A stretch of 64,000 nt of DNA, from positions 1 to 64,000 of the forward strand of contig CAUTNA010000004.1 in the NCBI GenBank assembly GCA_963540515.1, in the 5' to 3' direction. The notes under the pieces are model-generated. The model worked only from the letters and a program-made list of their open reading frames with translations. It did not search any database and was not told where the DNA came from. The stretch's first letter is position 1, and each line of letters starts with the position of its first letter. The translations under genes and the position numbers were made by a program. This DNA is from JAFGMC01 sp963540515. GTDB lineage: Bacteria; Pseudomonadota; Alphaproteobacteria; Rs-D84. Shown here piece by piece: positions 24,831 to 35,185 of this stretch.

Positions 24831-26363
24831 TTACTTTACTTTCTTTATAAGATAAATCTGTGCAATACCACAAAGATTTGAAACAGTCCAATATAATACC
24901 AATCCTGCAGGCATCATAGAAAACATAATTGTAAATATAACAGGCATCCATTTAGTAATTCTTTGAGTACTCTTAGCTATATCAGAAAGAGATGAAGTAT
25001 TTTGATTTGATTGAACTTTCTGTTGCCACCAAATTGTAAGTCCCATCAAGATTGGCAATATGAAAAATTTATCCATACTTGATAAATCCATTATCCATAA
25101 AAACTCTGCATGACGCATAGGAACTGATATAAGCAAAGCTTTATATAATGCAAAGAAAATAGGTATTTGCAATAACATCGGTAAACAACCAGACATAGGT
25201 GAAGTCTTATTTGATTGATATAATTTCATCAATTCCATTTGCATACGCATTTTATCACCAGCATAAAGTTTTTGTATTTTTTCCATCTCTGGTTGCATCT
25301 TCTGCATATTAGCCATAGATTTATATGATTTTCTTGTAAGAGGCGAAATAAGAATTCTCAAAATTATGGTAAATAAAATTATTGCTATACCATAACTTCC
25401 AACTAAATTATTTAATAAATTTAAAATTAATAGCATTGGATAAGATAAAAACCAAAACCAACCATAATCAACTATACTATCTATACCACTTATATTTTTT
25501 TCAACCATAGATAAAGTTGAATTATCTCTAGGTCCTGCATAAATATTCGTAATAAATTCCTGTGAATTACCAGCTTTTAAAGATTTATTTGGTGAAATAG
25601 TATCCACCTTATACTTATCACCAATTTTTTTCATATTAATAGTTTGATCTAAACTATTAGTACTTGTTATAACTCCAAAATATTGATTAAGAAATCCAAT
25701 AAATCCTTTTGTTGTGTGATAAACATATTGTTTATCATCTAATTTTTTTAAATTTTTAACTTCCAAATCTTCATTTATATATGCAATTGCACCAACAGAT
25801 ACATTAGAATTAACAGAATTATTTAGATCTAAATTATCAACTACAGATGAATAATTAGATATTAAAATATCTTTTTTAGTTTTATTTATAACTTTATCTT
25901 TTATAGTAATTAAATAATTATCACTTGTTATTAATCTTTCAAATAAAACTCCATCTTTATTTTTATAAGAACACAAAATATTATTATTTATTTTTTTACA
26001 ATTCCAAAAAGTATTAATGTCTGGAACTTGAATATTTCCCGTAAATCCAAATTCAACAAAGTTTCCATTTTTAACTAGAATAACTTTTTTTTCTGATTTT
26101 TTTGACTCTTCATAATCTTTTAAAATTATATTAGATATTTGACCAGAAGAAACTTCAAAAGAAATTTTATCATTTTCAAAATAAGTTTTTTTAATAGAAG
26201 AAACTTCTATTTTTTCAGAACCATTAAAACTTTCACTTTTATTAGTTTTATGAGGAAAAATATAACTAAATACTATCCAAGATATTATGAATATTAAAAA
26301 ATAAATAAAAAAACTAAATTTAGATTCTTTTTTTTCTGAACTACTATCTAAATATCTAACCAT
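24831..26363 (-). CDS. yidC: membrane protein insertase YidC
   Basis: YidC inserts and folds inner-membrane proteins, alone or with SecYEG. The 510-residue protein has an N-terminal membrane anchor (about 18-36), a large periplasmic domain, and a C-terminal set of membrane segments. The C-terminal part contains YGIAIILFTIILRILISPLTRKSYKSMANMQKMQPEM, the conserved core with its hydrophilic-groove Arg. It ends the leftward gene series, 7 bases after lspA, and is followed by a strong terminator. The usual rnpA-rpmH-yidC-yihA surroundings are absent. Confidence 0.97.
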   Translation of the reverse strand: MVRYLDSSSEKKESKFSFFIYFLIFIISWIVFSYIFPHKTNKSESFNGSEKIEVSSIKKTYFENDKISFEVSSGQISNIILKDYEESKKSEKKVILVKNGNFVEFGFTGNIQVPDINTFWNCKKINNNILCSYKNKDGVLFERLITSDNYLITIKDKVINKTKKDILISNYSSVVDNLDLNNSVNSNVSVGAIAYINEDLEVKNLKKLDDKQYVYHTTKGFIGFLNQYFGVITSTNSLDQTINMKKIGDKYKVDTISPNKSLKAGNSQEFITNIYAGPRDNSTLSMVEKNISGIDSIVDYGWFWFLSYPMLLILNLLNNLVGSYGIAIILFTIILRILISPLTRKSYKSMANMQKMQPEMEKIQKLYAGDKMRMQMELMKLYQSNKTSPMSGCLPMLLQIPIFFALYKALLISVPMRHAEFLWIMDLSSMDKFFILPILMGLTIWWQQKVQSNQNTSSLSDIAKSTQRITKWMPVIFTIMFSMMPAGLVLYWTVSNLCGIAQIYLIKKVK

Positions 26364-26370
26364 CTAAAAC

Positions 26371-26880
26371 CTACTTTTTTCTATTAATTATTAAATTTAA
26401 AATATATAAAAATATACCAAAAGATATACATATATCTGCAAAATTAAATGCTGGCCAATGTAATCCTCCAAAATGAAAATCGAGAAAATCTACAACTGCA
26501 CCAAAACGAATTCTATCTATTAAATTACCAAGTGCTCCTCCTATTATAAACATAAGGGGAACTCTTTCATAAGACTTTGCTTTGAAAAAGAAGTAATGAA
26601 ACATAAAACCAATAATAAGTCCAGTTATAAAAATAATTATAAACTGATATGATTCTCCTAAACTTCTAAAAAAAGAAAAAGATGTTCCAAAATTCCAAGT
26701 AAAAACTATATTAAAAAAATTAGTCACTTGATTCATCATATAAGGTACAGGTATCAAATCCCAAGCATTTAAAAAAAGAGGAACTTGGTTTGATATCATA
26801 TAAATCAAAATCCCTTTTGATACTTGATCTAAAACTATTAATAAAAATATAATAGAAAAAAACTTAAATATATTTTTCAT
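26371..26880 (-). CDS. lspA: lipoprotein signal peptidase
   Basis: LspA cleaves the signal peptide of lipidated prolipoproteins in the inner membrane. The 169-residue protein has four predicted membrane segments. The two catalytic aspartates are visible in GNLIDRIRFGAVVDFLDF and FNFADICIS. It lies between a K+/H+ antiporter gene and yidC, 7 bases before the latter. Confidence 0.96.
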   Translation of the reverse strand: MKNIFKFFSIIFLLIVLDQVSKGILIYMISNQVPLFLNAWDLIPVPYMMNQVTNFFNIVFTWNFGTSFSFFRSLGESYQFIIIFITGLIIGFMFHYFFFKAKSYERVPLMFIIGGALGNLIDRIRFGAVVDFLDFHFGGLHWPAFNFADICISFGIFLYILNLIINRKK

Positions 26881-26934
26881 ACAAAAACCTTTCTAGCAAA
26901 ATACAACTTATAAAGTTAAAAGCAAGTTTTATAG

Positions 26935-28638
26935 CTATTTCATATCAGATAAACTATCTAACTTTGCATAATTATTTTTACGAAGTTCCATTACTAAATC
27001 ATCTATTTTACCTGATTTTACACCTATACTTTCAAGTAAACCTGAACCCAATAAAAAAGATGACTCAACAGTTTCTGGATATATATCCTTTACCCCTTCT
27101 GCTATTAAAACTTTGGATTCTTCCATATTTTTAGCTCTTGCAAAAATTTTAACTTTTTTAGCTATGCTTTTTACTGCTCTTATTGTACTTTTCGAAACCC
27201 AAACATTATCAAGGGCTATGATAAGAGCTTTTGTTTTCTTATTAGAAAGTCCAATCTCTTGTAATACATCAACATTAGTAGAATCACCATAACAAGTATT
27301 AAATCCATTTTCACGACCACGAATAACCATATCAACATTCATATCAATAGCAACATATGAAATATTTTCGATACTCAACATCTTTGCAACAATTTGACCA
27401 ACTCTACCAAAACCACAAATTATAACAGATGGAGATTCAGTCATTTTCTCAGATTTATCTAATATTTTCTTCTTAGATTTTCCTAATATTTGTTTTCTTT
27501 GTAAGCAATCATAAATGGTTATTAGAATTGGTGTCATCATTATAGATAAAACAATTATAGCTATTAAAATTTCACTATGCGCCTGTGGTATAGACTCTAT
27601 ACCAGAAATTTTCATTGTTTGAATTATAAGTAATCCAAATTCTCCACCTTGTGCCAACACTAAGGCTATTAAAAAAGCATCTCGAGATTTTATATCACGA
27701 ACACGTGCAACAATATAAATTGCAAAAAATTTGATTGAAATTAAAGTAAAAAGTCCAATTAATACAATTTCCCAATTATTGAGTAATACTTTTACATTTA
27801 AGCCAAGTCCTAAAGATATAAAGAAAAAAGCTAGGAATAAAATAGAATATGGATTAAGTTCTGCCTTAATTTGATGTCTGTATATAGTTTCAGATAAAAG
27901 CATACCAGATAAAAAAGCACCAAGTGTTGGAGGTAATCCAATTAATTGTAAAATACTTGCTAGTAATATTATATTTAACAAAACAGCCAAAAGTAATGCT
28001 TCTTTTGATTTCAATTTAGCAACCATACGCATAAAAGGATTAATTAAAAGTTTTCCAACAATAATTACACAAATTATAAGTCCAACAGACATAACAAGTA
28101 TATCTATTACATTTGCTCCTAAATTTACAGATTTACCAGCAAGTACTGGAAGCATTGCAAGAAGCGGAATCGATAATAAATCCTGAAAAAGAAGTATAGA
28201 AAAAGATTGACGACCAAGATTTGAATGAAGTTCATTTCGTTCTGCTAATATTTGTAAGTCTGATGATGTACTTGACATAGCAAATATTAAAGAAACCATT
28301 ATAATACTCATTATACTCCAACTTGTTAAACCAAACAAAATTGGAAAAAACATAATTACAACCATTAATACTTGAGTTGCACCAAAACCAAAAATATTTG
28401 ATTTCATCTGCCAAAGTCTTTTTATATTTATCTCAAGTCCCATATTAAACCATAAAAACATAATTCCAACTTCACCTAAGAAATTCCAAAGTTGTGATGC
28501 TTTAAAAATATCAAGAATATATGGTCCTGCCAAAACACCGGATAATAAAAATGCAAGCAATACTCCAATTTTAGTAATTTTAAAGAACAAAACTAAAAAA
28601 AATGCAATAACAAGAAATAATAATATAGACTCTGCCAT
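26935..28638 (-). CDS. CPA2-type monovalent cation:proton antiporter (Kef-like)
   Basis: This 567-residue protein combines about twelve membrane segments (1-375) with a C-terminal RCK/TrkA-N domain whose dinucleotide-binding loop reads CGFGRVGQ (around 410). The transport half contains the MSSTSSDLQILAE and LGAFLSGMLL stretches typical of the CPA2 family. Such proteins release K+ (or Na+) in exchange for H+, gated by a nucleotide or glutathione adduct. Which cation is moved cannot be read from sequence. It is in line with rsmA upstream, 31 bases away. Confidence 0.9.
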   Translation of the reverse strand: MAESILLFLVIAFFLVLFFKITKIGVLLAFLLSGVLAGPYILDIFKASQLWNFLGEVGIMFLWFNMGLEINIKRLWQMKSNIFGFGATQVLMVVIMFFPILFGLTSWSIMSIIMVSLIFAMSSTSSDLQILAERNELHSNLGRQSFSILLFQDLLSIPLLAMLPVLAGKSVNLGANVIDILVMSVGLIICVIIVGKLLINPFMRMVAKLKSKEALLLAVLLNIILLASILQLIGLPPTLGAFLSGMLLSETIYRHQIKAELNPYSILFLAFFFISLGLGLNVKVLLNNWEIVLIGLFTLISIKFFAIYIVARVRDIKSRDAFLIALVLAQGGEFGLLIIQTMKISGIESIPQAHSEILIAIIVLSIMMTPILITIYDCLQRKQILGKSKKKILDKSEKMTESPSVIICGFGRVGQIVAKMLSIENISYVAIDMNVDMVIRGRENGFNTCYGDSTNVDVLQEIGLSNKKTKALIIALDNVWVSKSTIRAVKSIAKKVKIFARAKNMEESKVLIAEGVKDIYPETVESSFLLGSGLLESIGVKSGKIDDLVMELRKNNYAKLDSLSDMK

Positions 28639-28669
28639 TTTTTCTCTCTCTAAAGTAGAATTTATTATA

Positions 28670-29497
28670 TCACAAACTAATAAAATTCGATAATTTTATA
28701 AAATCTTCTGGTTCCAAATTTTCTGCCCTTTCTGTTCCTTTAAAACCAATTTTTCCAAAATCAATATCTTTTAAAATAGCTCTTATCATTTTTCTTCTCT
28801 GTCCAAATAAAATAGATGTTATTTTTTCAATTTTTTCTATTGAATTTATTTTCTTTATTTTATCTAAATTTGGATAAACACTTATTACAGAACTTTGTAC
28901 TTTAGGAATTGGATAAAATGCCGAATTTGGAATATTAAATAGTATTTTTGAATCGGTAAGTAAACTTGATAAGATAGATAATCTTCCATAACTTTTAGAA
29001 TTGTTTTTTGAAACAATTCTTTCTGCTACTTCTGTTTGAAACATTAAAACCATAGAGTTAATTAAAGTGGGATTATTATAAACAATGTGTAAAAGTTTTA
29101 TAAAAATCTCTGTTCCAATATTGTATGGTAAATTCGCACAAACAGATATACTTTCCTTAAAAAAATCTTTTTTTTCTAAAACATCCATAGCATCAGAAAA
29201 AATAATTTCTAATCTATCTCCATAAATACTTTTTATTTTTTCAAGTATTGGTTTAAGAGATGTATCTTTCTCTATTACTATTAATTTATTAACCCCCGAG
29301 AATAACAAACTTCTTGTAAGTCCACCAGGACCTGGTCCTATTTCTAAAACAGTTTGATTTTTTATATTTGGTATAAAACTTGCTATTTTATTAGTTAAAT
29401 TTAAATCAAATAAAAAATTTTGTCCCATAGACTTTTTAGGAGCAAGATTATTTTCATCAATCATTTGTTTTATAGGTGGTAAAATATCAATTGGCAT
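28670..29497 (-). CDS. rsmA: 16S rRNA dimethyladenosine transferase
   Basis: RsmA (KsgA) dimethylates two adjacent adenosines near the 3' end of 16S rRNA during small-subunit assembly. The 275-residue protein has the SAM-binding motif VLEIGPGPGGLT and the catalytic NLPYN, plus KKSMGQNFLFD at the start, the family signature. Its ATG directly follows the recR stop, so the recR-rsmA pair is coupled. Confidence 0.97.
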   Translation of the reverse strand: MPIDILPPIKQMIDENNLAPKKSMGQNFLFDLNLTNKIASFIPNIKNQTVLEIGPGPGGLTRSLLFSGVNKLIVIEKDTSLKPILEKIKSIYGDRLEIIFSDAMDVLEKKDFFKESISVCANLPYNIGTEIFIKLLHIVYNNPTLINSMVLMFQTEVAERIVSKNNSKSYGRLSILSSLLTDSKILFNIPNSAFYPIPKVQSSVISVYPNLDKIKKINSIEKIEKITSILFGQRRKMIRAILKDIDFGKIGFKGTERAENLEPEDFIKLSNFISL

Positions 29498-30097
29498 TTA
29501 TATAACCTTACGTTCACCAAATGCAAGAGAAAGAGTTCCATCATCAATATAATCTAAATCACCACCAAGTGGCATACCAGAAGCAAGTTCAGAAAATATA
29601 AGATCTTTAAAATCACTTAAAAGTGATATTACATAATGTTGCGTTGTTTTACCTTCTATTGTATTTGGTAGAACAAAAATAATTTCTTTTATTTTTTCTT
29701 TATCTATCCTGTTTATTATCATTGAGATATTTAAGTCATTTGGAGTTATACCATTTATTCCACTAATAAGTCCCCCTAAAATATGATATCTACCTTTAAA
29801 TATACCTGTTTTTTCAATAGTCCAAACATCTCCTAAATCTCTTACAACACATAAACTGCCATTATTTCTAGATTCATCTTCACAAAAACTACATAAATTA
29901 CTAGTAGAATCAGTAGCTATTCCACAATTTGGACAAATATGTACACTTTTATAAGTATCTTGCAAGCAATCTGATAGTATTTGCATTTTTCCCGTTTTAT
30001 CTTGTAAAAGAGATAAAACAATTCTACGTGCAGCTCTTCCTCCAACACGGGGAAGTTTAGAAAAAAGTTTGATAAGATTTTCTATTTTTGGATTCAT
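29498..30097 (-). CDS. recR: recombination protein RecR
   Basis: RecR works with RecO and RecF to load RecA at gaps. The 199 residues show the N-terminal helix-hairpin-helix (LPRVGGRAARRIVLSLL), a four-cysteine zinc finger (CPNCG...CSFC, about 55-73) and a Toprim domain with its acidic pair near YHILGGLISG. The partner gene dnaX, often adjacent, is not here; instead a D,D-carboxypeptidase gene lies immediately upstream with no gap. Confidence 0.97.
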   Translation of the reverse strand: MNPKIENLIKLFSKLPRVGGRAARRIVLSLLQDKTGKMQILSDCLQDTYKSVHICPNCGIATDSTSNLCSFCEDESRNNGSLCVVRDLGDVWTIEKTGIFKGRYHILGGLISGINGITPNDLNISMIINRIDKEKIKEIIFVLPNTIEGKTTQHYVISLLSDFKDLIFSELASGMPLGGDLDYIDDGTLSLAFGERKVI

Positions 30098-31198
30098 TTA
30101 ACGAAAAATATAATTATCAATTCCAATTTCTTTAGCACTTTTTTGTATTTTATCTGCTTCTTCTTTAGATAAACTACCAGTACGAACTCTAAATATTCCA
30201 ACATTACTTTTATCTATATTTGTTCTAATTCCAAGTTTTTGAAATATTTTTTCCTGTAATTGTTTTGCAGAATTTACATTAGAAAAAGCACCAAACTGAA
30301 TACCACCAGAGCTATTATTTGCACTTACAGTATATTCAGGCTTATTAACAACACCAGTATTATTACTAATATTTTTCTGATTAGAATTATTTTTTAATTT
30401 AGAAAAACCAATATCTAACATTTTCATAGAAATATCAGATCTGATTTTTTTATTCTGTGCCCCTAAAATAACACTTATTATATGTTTATTTCCCCTTTTA
30501 GCAGAAGAAACTAAAGAATATTTTGATTTGTTTGTAAAACCTGTTTTCATACCATCACAACCAGAATACTTTTCTAATAGATCATTAGTATTTTTATATT
30601 TTTTTCCATTATATTCCCAATTTTTTATACCAAAATATTTCCAATATTTAGGAAAATGTTTATAAACTGCCATTGACATCATAGCAATATCACGAGCTGT
30701 TGATAAATGATCATCACTTGGAAGTCCTGAAGAATTTTGAAAATTTGTCTTTGAAAGTCCTATTTCTGTTGCAACATTTGTCATAAGAGATGCAAAACTT
30801 CCTTCTTTTCCACCCTTTAAATTTTCAGCCAATACCCTTGCAACATCATTTGCACTTCGAACAGCTAAAGCTTTTATTGCGTCTTCAACTTTTATTTTAC
30901 TTCCAGCTTTAAGTCCAAGCTTTACAGGTTCAGCCTTAGTTGCTATATCCGACACTATTAAATAGTCATCTAAACTAAGTCTACCATGTTCTAAAGCATC
31001 AAATGTTAAATATAATGTCATTATTTTTGTTAATGAAGCTGGATAATTCAAATCATTAGAGTTTTCTTGATATAGTATCTCCCCCGTATCCATATCGGCG
31101 ACAAGTGCAGCTTTGTAATCTTTAGAAAAAGCAAGACTTACAACAAAAAAATTAACACAAAAACAACTAAATAAAATATTAATAAAGAATATTCTCAT
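30098..31198 (-). CDS. dacA: D-alanyl-D-alanine carboxypeptidase with SPOR domain
   Basis: A penicillin-binding protein of the PBP5 type, it trims the last D-Ala from peptidoglycan stem peptides in the periplasm. The 366-residue protein has a signal peptide (about 1-24) and the three catalytic motifs: SLTK, SAND and KTG. The C-terminus (about 297-366) is a SPOR domain (GIQFGAFSNVNSAKQLQEKI ...), known to bind denuded glycan at division sites. The usual amphipathic membrane anchor of PBP5 is replaced by this domain, an arrangement common in alphaproteobacteria. It is followed without a gap by recR. Confidence 0.95.
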   Translation of the reverse strand: MRIFFINILFSCFCVNFFVVSLAFSKDYKAALVADMDTGEILYQENSNDLNYPASLTKIMTLYLTFDALEHGRLSLDDYLIVSDIATKAEPVKLGLKAGSKIKVEDAIKALAVRSANDVARVLAENLKGGKEGSFASLMTNVATEIGLSKTNFQNSSGLPSDDHLSTARDIAMMSMAVYKHFPKYWKYFGIKNWEYNGKKYKNTNDLLEKYSGCDGMKTGFTNKSKYSLVSSAKRGNKHIISVILGAQNKKIRSDISMKMLDIGFSKLKNNSNQKNISNNTGVVNKPEYTVSANNSSGGIQFGAFSNVNSAKQLQEKIFQKLGIRTNIDKSNVGIFRVRTGSLSKEEADKIQKSAKEIGIDNYIFR

Positions 31199-31240
31199 CT
31201 CAGAATTATTCTATAAAAATAGCATAAAGAGGTCAAGCAA

Positions 31241-31265
31241 CTTAAAAACTTAAAAAGTTTTTAAG
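31241..31265 (-). terminator. possible pyk terminator hairpin
   Basis: CTTAAAAAC pairs with GTTTTTAAG around a 7-base loop that contains the pyk stop codon. The short stem and the lack of a T-run downstream make it uncertain. Confidence 0.3.
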
Positions 31266-32614
31266 CTAACCTCTTCACCATCAACTATAACAATTTTACT
31301 ATAATTTAAATTCAAGTTTTTTAATGGTTCCAATACATTCTTTTTATCAAAACTTTCTCTATCAAATATTGGAAAAACTGCTCTTGATAAACAAAGTTGG
31401 TTTGCAACTATTTCACTATCACATATTGCAATGATTGGAGTATTAGAACGTCTACAAGAAATTTCAAATACTCTATCAGTAGAATTTGCAAATATAACAA
31501 TAGCATCAGCATTATTCAAAGTTGCAATTGATACAACTGATTTTGACCAACCATTTACTGTATCACAATCTATACACAAACTGTAAAAACTATTCATCTT
31601 ATCCATATCTGCATAAGATAATATTTTAGACATAGTTTCTATTACAAGAGGAGGATTCTCACTTACTGTAGTTTCCTCAGATGTCATAGTTGAATCAACA
31701 GGAAGATACGCAGCATTTGCTATATCAGAAATTTCTGAACGAAGTGGAAATTCACTTTTCACCATAGAACCAAGCATTTGAGTTGCCATTATAACTGGCT
31801 TATTTTTCAATCTACACTCTTTAACTATTCTCCTTGAAATAGAAGGTACTTTTTCAAAAGAAACTTCTACAGCTAAATCTCCTCTTGCAATCATAATACC
31901 ATCAGAAACATCTATAATTTCTGATATCTTATCAACTGCACTTGGTCTTTCTATTTTTGCTATGATTTTAACAGGATTATTAGTTCTTTCCTTAATAAAG
32001 TTTCTTACTTCTAATACATCCTCTGGAGTCTGAACAAAAGAAATTGCTATATAATCAGGATTTTTTGTAAGTGCATAAGTTAAATCTTCTCTATCTTTTT
32101 TTGTTAAAACAGATGTATTCACTTTAGTATCAGGAATATTAAAACCGCGTCTCGACCATATTTCGAAACCTCTGATTACTTTTGTTTTTATAAAATCTTT
32201 TAGAATTTCTTCTACTTTAAGTTCTATTTTTCCATCATCAAGTAAGACTCTATCACCAACTTTTAAAGAATGTAAGACATCTAAATCAGGCAATTGAACT
32301 CTTGTTGAATCACCAGGAATATCTAAATTATCTAAAATAAATTCTTGTCCAATTTCTATTGGATATCTTTCATCTGTTTTAAAAACTCCAATTCTGTGTT
32401 TAGGTCCTTGTAAATCAATCAAAATCGCTACTGTTTTTCCAAGCTCTCTCGCAACAGACCTTATTGTATCTATTTTATTACCTTGAACATCTCCTGTATC
32501 ATGACTGAAATTTAAACGGCAAACATTCATACCATTTAATATCATATTTTTTAAAATTTCTTTGTTTTCACTTTTAGGACCAATTGATGCAGTTATCTTT
32601 GTATATTTATTCAT
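31250..32614 (-). CDS. pyk: pyruvate kinase
   Basis: Pyruvate kinase converts phosphoenolpyruvate and ADP to pyruvate and ATP, the last step of glycolysis. The 454-residue protein starts TKITASIGPKSENKE and has GMNVCRLNFSHD, the substrate motif IIAKIERPSAVDKI with the catalytic Lys, and MIARGDLAVEV. The C-terminal allosteric domain is present (about 335-454). It suggests substrate-level phosphorylation, which suits the anaerobic RNR nearby. AAGGAAAAG lies before the ATG, and gapR is divergent 70 bases away. Confidence 0.97.
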   Translation of the reverse strand: MNKYTKITASIGPKSENKEILKNMILNGMNVCRLNFSHDTGDVQGNKIDTIRSVARELGKTVAILIDLQGPKHRIGVFKTDERYPIEIGQEFILDNLDIPGDSTRVQLPDLDVLHSLKVGDRVLLDDGKIELKVEEILKDFIKTKVIRGFEIWSRRGFNIPDTKVNTSVLTKKDREDLTYALTKNPDYIAISFVQTPEDVLEVRNFIKERTNNPVKIIAKIERPSAVDKISEIIDVSDGIMIARGDLAVEVSFEKVPSISRRIVKECRLKNKPVIMATQMLGSMVKSEFPLRSEISDIANAAYLPVDSTMTSEETTVSENPPLVIETMSKILSYADMDKMNSFYSLCIDCDTVNGWSKSVVSIATLNNADAIVIFANSTDRVFEISCRRSNTPIIAICDSEIVANQLCLSRAVFPIFDRESFDKKNVLEPLKNLNLNYSKIVIVDGEEVSLKTF

Positions 32615-32684
32615 TTATTCTTTTCCTTGATTTTTAGCTTTTCAAATATACCATATTAATCATATTTAAAACAAGGGGAAAACA

Positions 32685-32936
32685 ATGGTTCGTAAAGCTA
32701 ATCATAGTGGAATAGATAATGAAGTTTTGAGCTCATTTATAGAAAAAATAGAAAAATTAAATGAAGAATTAGAAGCAATTAATACCGATGTTCGTGAATT
32801 GTATAAACAAGCAAAAGATTCAGGATATGATCCTAAATATATCCGTCAAATGATAAGATTACGTAAAATGGATCCAGATGAATTAAGCGAAACAGACGAA
32901 ACTACAAAAATGTATAGAAATGCTCTTGGACTTTAA
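32685..32936 (+). CDS. gapR: GapR nucleoid-associated protein (DUF2312)
   Basis: GapR is a small DNA-binding protein nearly confined to alphaproteobacteria; in Caulobacter it binds overtwisted DNA ahead of polymerases and forks and stimulates topoisomerases. The 83 residues form a coiled coil (about 15-47, FIEKIEKLNEELEAINTDVRELYKQAK) and the family-typical C-terminus YDPKYIRQMIRLRKMDP. A GGGGAAAA ribosome site precedes the ATG. The stop codon abuts the next ATG, so it is coupled to the RNHCP gene. It is one of the best taxonomic markers in the window. Confidence 0.95.
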   Translation: MVRKANHSGIDNEVLSSFIEKIEKLNEELEAINTDVRELYKQAKDSGYDPKYIRQMIRLRKMDPDELSETDETTKMYRNALGL

Positions 32937-33254
32937 ATGAAAAAATTTACACAAAGAAAAGAAGATTTTATTTGTGAAAATTGTGGGACAAAAGTTAGAG
33001 GCAATGGTTATACAAATCATTGCCCAAATTGTTTATATTCAAAGGATGTAGATATAAATCCAGGTGATAGAAAATCCATTTGTAATGGAATTATGAAACC
33101 AATATCAATAGAAATAGATAAAGATACTTTCATAATAACACATAAGTGTTTAAAATGTGGAAAAATAAGTAAATGCAAAAATTCTGAAAATGACAATATT
33201 GAAGAAATTATAAATATTTCAAAAAATTCAAACTTTATATTTGGTAAAAAATAA
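32937..33254 (+). CDS. RNHCP-domain zinc protein
   Basis: This 105-residue protein has two pairs of Cys (CENC and CPNC, with Asn-His before the second) followed by CNG and CLKC, as in the RNHCP family, whose name comes from the Arg-Asn-His-Cys-Pro motif; here Thr replaces Arg. The family is widespread and its function is unknown to me beyond probable zinc or nucleic-acid binding. It lies between gapR and comEC, sharing a junction with each: its stop abuts comEC's ATG in an overlap of one base. Confidence 0.8.
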   Translation: MKKFTQRKEDFICENCGTKVRGNGYTNHCPNCLYSKDVDINPGDRKSICNGIMKPISIEIDKDTFIITHKCLKCGKISKCKNSENDNIEEIINISKNSNFIFGKK

Positions 33255-35185
33255 TGAAAGAATTTTTTTATACACAAAAACAAAACATTTTAATCTGGAT
33301 TGCTTTTTTTATTACTATAGGATCTATCTCATATTTTTTATTACCCTTTGAACCTAATATAATAATATTTTCAATAATTTCTTTTTTAATAAGTTTATTT
33401 ATAATCTTATTTAAAAGAAATTTTCTTATAATTTTTCTATCCTTTATATTTGGTTTTATATATCCATTGATTTTTGCAAGAACAATTAATACATTTAAAA
33501 TATCCCATAACTATAAAAATATATCTGTTTATGGAGAGATTGAAGATATAAACTATGAAAAAGATAAAACAAAAATTATATTTAAAGTTATTGAATCTAA
33601 AATTTCAAATAAACCTTTCAAAGTAAAACTATCCTCAAATCAAAATCTAGATTTAAAAGTTGGAGATAGACTTATTGCAAAAATATCTTTATTTAAACCA
33701 AATTCAAAATCAGATCCTGCATCTTTTGATTATGCTCGTTTTTTATACTTTAATTCTATAACAGCAACCGGATTTTTAGATGAATATTTAAAAGAAGAAA
33801 ATGTAAATTCCGATAATATAATAAAAAAATTACGATTATATATTCATAAAAAAGCAAATTCTTTTTTAACCGATAGCTTATTCTTAGGATATAAAAATAC
33901 AATACCTAAAGAAGAAAAAGAAGTTTGGCTAAAATCTGGAATTGGACACATCTGGTCAATCAGTGGACTTCATATAACAATAATATCAATTATTTCTTTC
34001 TTTATATTTTTTAATATATTCAGATTAATTTCACCTATAACTAAAAGATTTCCTGCAAGATATCCAACAAGTTTTATAACTATCTTTTTTATTTTTCTGT
34101 ATTTATTAATATCAGGTTCTAATGTATCTACTATAAGAGCTGTACTTTCTGCTTTTATTATTTTTGTTGCATTTGTATTAAATAGATATTCTGTAAGTAT
34201 AAGAACTATGTCTATAGTATATTTAATTACCTATTTATTTAATCCACATTTTTTAATGCAAGCGTCATTTCAACTTTCTTTTTCTGCAGTAATTGGAATC
34301 ATTTTCATAGTAGAAAAAATTAGAAATAATAACAGAAACTTTAAAAATAAATTAAAAGTATTTTTATCAATACCTATCATATCAAGTATATTTACATTAC
34401 CTTTTTTAGGAATACATTTTCATTACTTCCCTTTATTTTCATTAATTGGAAACATAATTATTTTACCAATATTTTCTTTTATAATAATGCCACTAGTATT
34501 TTTAGGAACTATTTTTAGTCTGTTTGATTTTAAATTTATAAATAGATTCACAATAAATATATACAATTATATTTATAATAACTTAGATTTTATGTTATCT
34601 AAAATCTCATATACCGAAATTAAAATTCCATTTATATCAAATACATCTATGCTTTTTATAATTACAGGACTATTTTTTATAATCGCAATAATAAACATAG
34701 ATAAAAATAAATTCACCAAAAACGCTAACTTAATTATTGGTTCCTCTTTTATAATATTAGGATTAATATTATCTTTTTTTACAAAAAAGCCATTATTTTA
34801 TATAACTCTTGATCATGAACTAATAGCAGTATTAGATAAAAACAACTTAAAATTTAATAAAACAAAAAGTTCAAATCATTTTTTTGTATTTAATAACTGG
34901 AAATATATGAATAATGAGAAATTAAATACTCAAAATTTAAAATATAATTGTAAAAAAGGATTATGTCTGTATAAAACAGATAAATGGACAATTGCATATA
35001 CAAAAAGATTCAAAATACTAGAAAAAAATTTAATAAAATTATGCAAAGATAAAAATATAACTTATATAGCAAGTTATTTTGATATAGAGGCAAAAGAGTG
35101 TAATAAAAAGATTTTAAAAGATGCCTTTGTTATATATGAAAGTGGAAAAGTAGAATACATAAAACAAAACAGAATCTGGAATTAA
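33254..35185 (+). CDS. comEC: ComEC/Rec2 competence membrane channel
   Basis: ComEC carries single-stranded DNA across the inner membrane during natural transformation. The 643-residue protein has an N-terminal group of membrane segments with an OB-like loop (KNISVYGEIEDI), and the competence domain with WLKSGIGHIWSISGLHITI, LISGSNVSTIRAVLSAF and HFLMQASFQLSFSAV. The C-terminal region (about 510-643) is soluble and lacks an obvious metallo-beta-lactamase HxHxDH motif. comF is also in this window, but other competence genes are not, so DNA uptake is plausible and unproven. Its stop codon overlaps that of the converging truA gene. Confidence 0.92.
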   Translation: MKEFFYTQKQNILIWIAFFITIGSISYFLLPFEPNIIIFSIISFLISLFIILFKRNFLIIFLSFIFGFIYPLIFARTINTFKISHNYKNISVYGEIEDINYEKDKTKIIFKVIESKISNKPFKVKLSSNQNLDLKVGDRLIAKISLFKPNSKSDPASFDYARFLYFNSITATGFLDEYLKEENVNSDNIIKKLRLYIHKKANSFLTDSLFLGYKNTIPKEEKEVWLKSGIGHIWSISGLHITIISIISFFIFFNIFRLISPITKRFPARYPTSFITIFFIFLYLLISGSNVSTIRAVLSAFIIFVAFVLNRYSVSIRTMSIVYLITYLFNPHFLMQASFQLSFSAVIGIIFIVEKIRNNNRNFKNKLKVFLSIPIISSIFTLPFLGIHFHYFPLFSLIGNIIILPIFSFIIMPLVFLGTIFSLFDFKFINRFTINIYNYIYNNLDFMLSKISYTEIKIPFISNTSMLFIITGLFFIIAIINIDKNKFTKNANLIIGSSFIILGLILSFFTKKPLFYITLDHELIAVLDKNNLKFNKTKSSNHFFVFNNWKYMNNEKLNTQNLKYNCKKGLCLYKTDKWTIAYTKRFKILEKNLIKLCKDKNITYIASYFDIEAKECNKKILKDAFVIYESGKVEYIKQNRIWN